A stretch of 64,000 nt of DNA from Burkholderia stabilis (GTDB taxonomy: Bacteria > Pseudomonadota > Gammaproteobacteria > Burkholderiales > Burkholderiaceae). The notes beneath the pieces were generated by a model, which saw nothing but the letters and a program-made list of their open reading frames with translations, searched no databases and had not been told where the DNA came from. The DNA is taken from contig NZ_CP016442.1 of the NCBI RefSeq assembly GCF_001742165.1, positions 2,294,001-2,358,000 of the forward strand, in the 5' to 3' direction. The position numbers were made by a program, and so were the translations under genes. Numbering within the stretch: position 1 is the first letter of the stretch; each line of letters starts with the position of its first letter. This document shows positions 63,346-64,000 of the stretch, piece by piece.

Positions 63346-63849
63346 TTGAAGCTGAAACGCTTGGGCTGGGCCGTCGCGCGCGCGGCGGCTGCAACGGGTG
63401 TGCTGTGGGCCGTCCACGCGCACGCCGAACTGGGCGGCGCGCCGATGTCGCCGCCCGCCGACGATCAGGCCGCCAGCGTGCGCGCGTTGCAGCGCGCGAT
63501 GCGTTCGGCCGACGGCGTGCAGGCGAGCACGGCCGCTTATACCGTCCGCGAGATCACGCTCGGGTCGGGTACCGTCATCCACGAATACACCTCTGCCGCC
63601 GGCAGCGTATTCGGCCTCGCGTGGCACGGGCCGACGATGCCGGACATCGCCTCGCTGCTCGGCAGCTATTTCCCGCAGTACACCGCTGGCGTCCAGGCGG
63701 CGCACACGGCGCGCGGCTGGCGCGCGCCCGTGTCCGTCGAGACGAGCGGCCTCGTGATCCGGACGGGCGGCCACATGGGCGCCTTCTCGGGCCAGGCGTG
63801 GCTGCCGACGGCGCTGCCTGCCGGCCTGACCGGCAACGACATCCAGTGA
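63346..63849 (+). CDS. DUF2844 exported protein
   Basis: A 167-residue protein starting at TTG 63346, chosen because GGGAGG lies just upstream and a classic signal peptide follows (KLKRLGW...GVLWAVHAHA). The mature part has YTVREITLGSGTVIHEYTSAAGSVFGLAWHGPTMPDIASLLGSYF, the DUF2844 signature. It is probably periplasmic; function unknown. In Burkholderia it is paired with DUF3443, as here. Confidence 0.82.
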   Translation: MKLKRLGWAVARAAAATGVLWAVHAHAELGGAPMSPPADDQAASVRALQRAMRSADGVQASTAAYTVREITLGSGTVIHEYTSAAGSVFGLAWHGPTMPDIASLLGSYFPQYTAGVQAAHTARGWRAPVSVETSGLVIRTGGHMGAFSGQAWLPTALPAGLTGNDIQ

Positions 63850-63865
63850 CAGCGGGAGAGCGATC

Positions 63866-64000
63866 TTGAGAATTCCTCGTACATTCAAGCGCTGGCTCGG
63901 CGTGCTGGGCCTCGCGGCCGCGACGGCCGTGCTCGTGACGGCATGCGGCGGCGGCGACGGCGGCGGCAGTAGCGCCGGCAACGGAAACGGCAACGGCAAC
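63866..64000 (+). CDS. DUF3443-type lipoprotein, N-terminal end (partial)
   Basis: Starts at TTG 63866 with GGGAG about 10 nt upstream, and runs off the right edge after 45 codons. It reads as a signal peptide (RTFKRWLGVLGLAAATAVLV) with lipobox LVTAC, then a Gly/Asn/Ser-rich linker. Position 16 nt after a DUF2844 gene and the lipoprotein start fit DUF3443, but the domain itself is outside the window. Both genes begin with TTG. Confidence 0.6.
   Translation, partial: MRIPRTFKRWLGVLGLAAATAVLVTACGGGDGGGSSAGNGNGNGN

Overview
The window looks like a Burkholderia chromosome (Burkholderia cepacia complex most likely) into which an integrative conjugative element (ICE) has inserted. Right of about 37 kb the order is fliT-fliD-fliC | rpsU | siderophore receptor | ... 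| flhDC | motAB | cheY-cheA-cheW-MCP-cheR-cheD-cheB-cheY-cheZ, with high GC, G/C-ending codons and a DUF2844/DUF3443 pair. This is the chemotaxis/flagellar locus I know from chromosome 1 of that genus. The genus call is from gene order and protein resemblance, not from a database search.

Bases 1 to about 36,959 are the integrase-side portion of a Tn4371-like ICE whose trb/traG half lies beyond the left edge. Its backbone, read on the minus strand from the right, is: tyrosine integrase overlapping a YhcG-type nuclease gene; DUF2958, DUF932 and a very large ParB-like protein; DUF736; a DUF2285 protein; an AlpA-like excisionase/regulator; RepA; an iteron origin; ParA; a small ribbon-helix-helix protein; DUF2840; TraF peptidase; a candidate oriT hairpin; and a VirD2-type relaxase. 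The integrase-side end sits in the T-tract of the fliT transcription terminator.

The ICE carries three cargo blocks. Block A (1-12,000, plus strand) is one tightly packed operon: ABC-2 exporter, outer-membrane factor, DUF2892, beta-CASP metallo-hydrolase, LOG-type protein, LpxR-like lipid A deacylase, c'-type cytochrome. Three of its genes are each split by a different insertion sequence (two IS21-type, one IS3/IS407-type). Each insertion has a readable target duplication, and precise removal restores an intact frame in every case. The three split genes are the exported ones, and all three ISs point the same way as the operon. Block B (21.1-25.6 kb) is arsR-arsI-arsC-acr3-arsC followed by padR-chrA (arsenic, organoarsenical and chromate resistance), bordered by an IS110-type element with a long non-coding end. 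Block C (32.1-33.7 kb) is a CsoR/RcnR-type repressor with an NreB-like metal exporter. Related non-coding leader modules recur upstream of several ICE genes.

The chromosomal part (37-64 kb) makes, powers and steers the flagellum. fliC and the motA operon have good sigma-28 promoter matches, and flhDC has a sigma-70-like promoter with a leader of about 320 nt. Between these lie a Fur-box-preceded TonB receptor with a divergent PepSY membrane protein, tag, a BadF/BcrA-type sugar kinase-like protein, a Cof-type HAD phosphatase, aqpZ, an H-NS-family gene and a GT4 glycosyltransferase. No rRNA, tRNA or CRISPR array was found.
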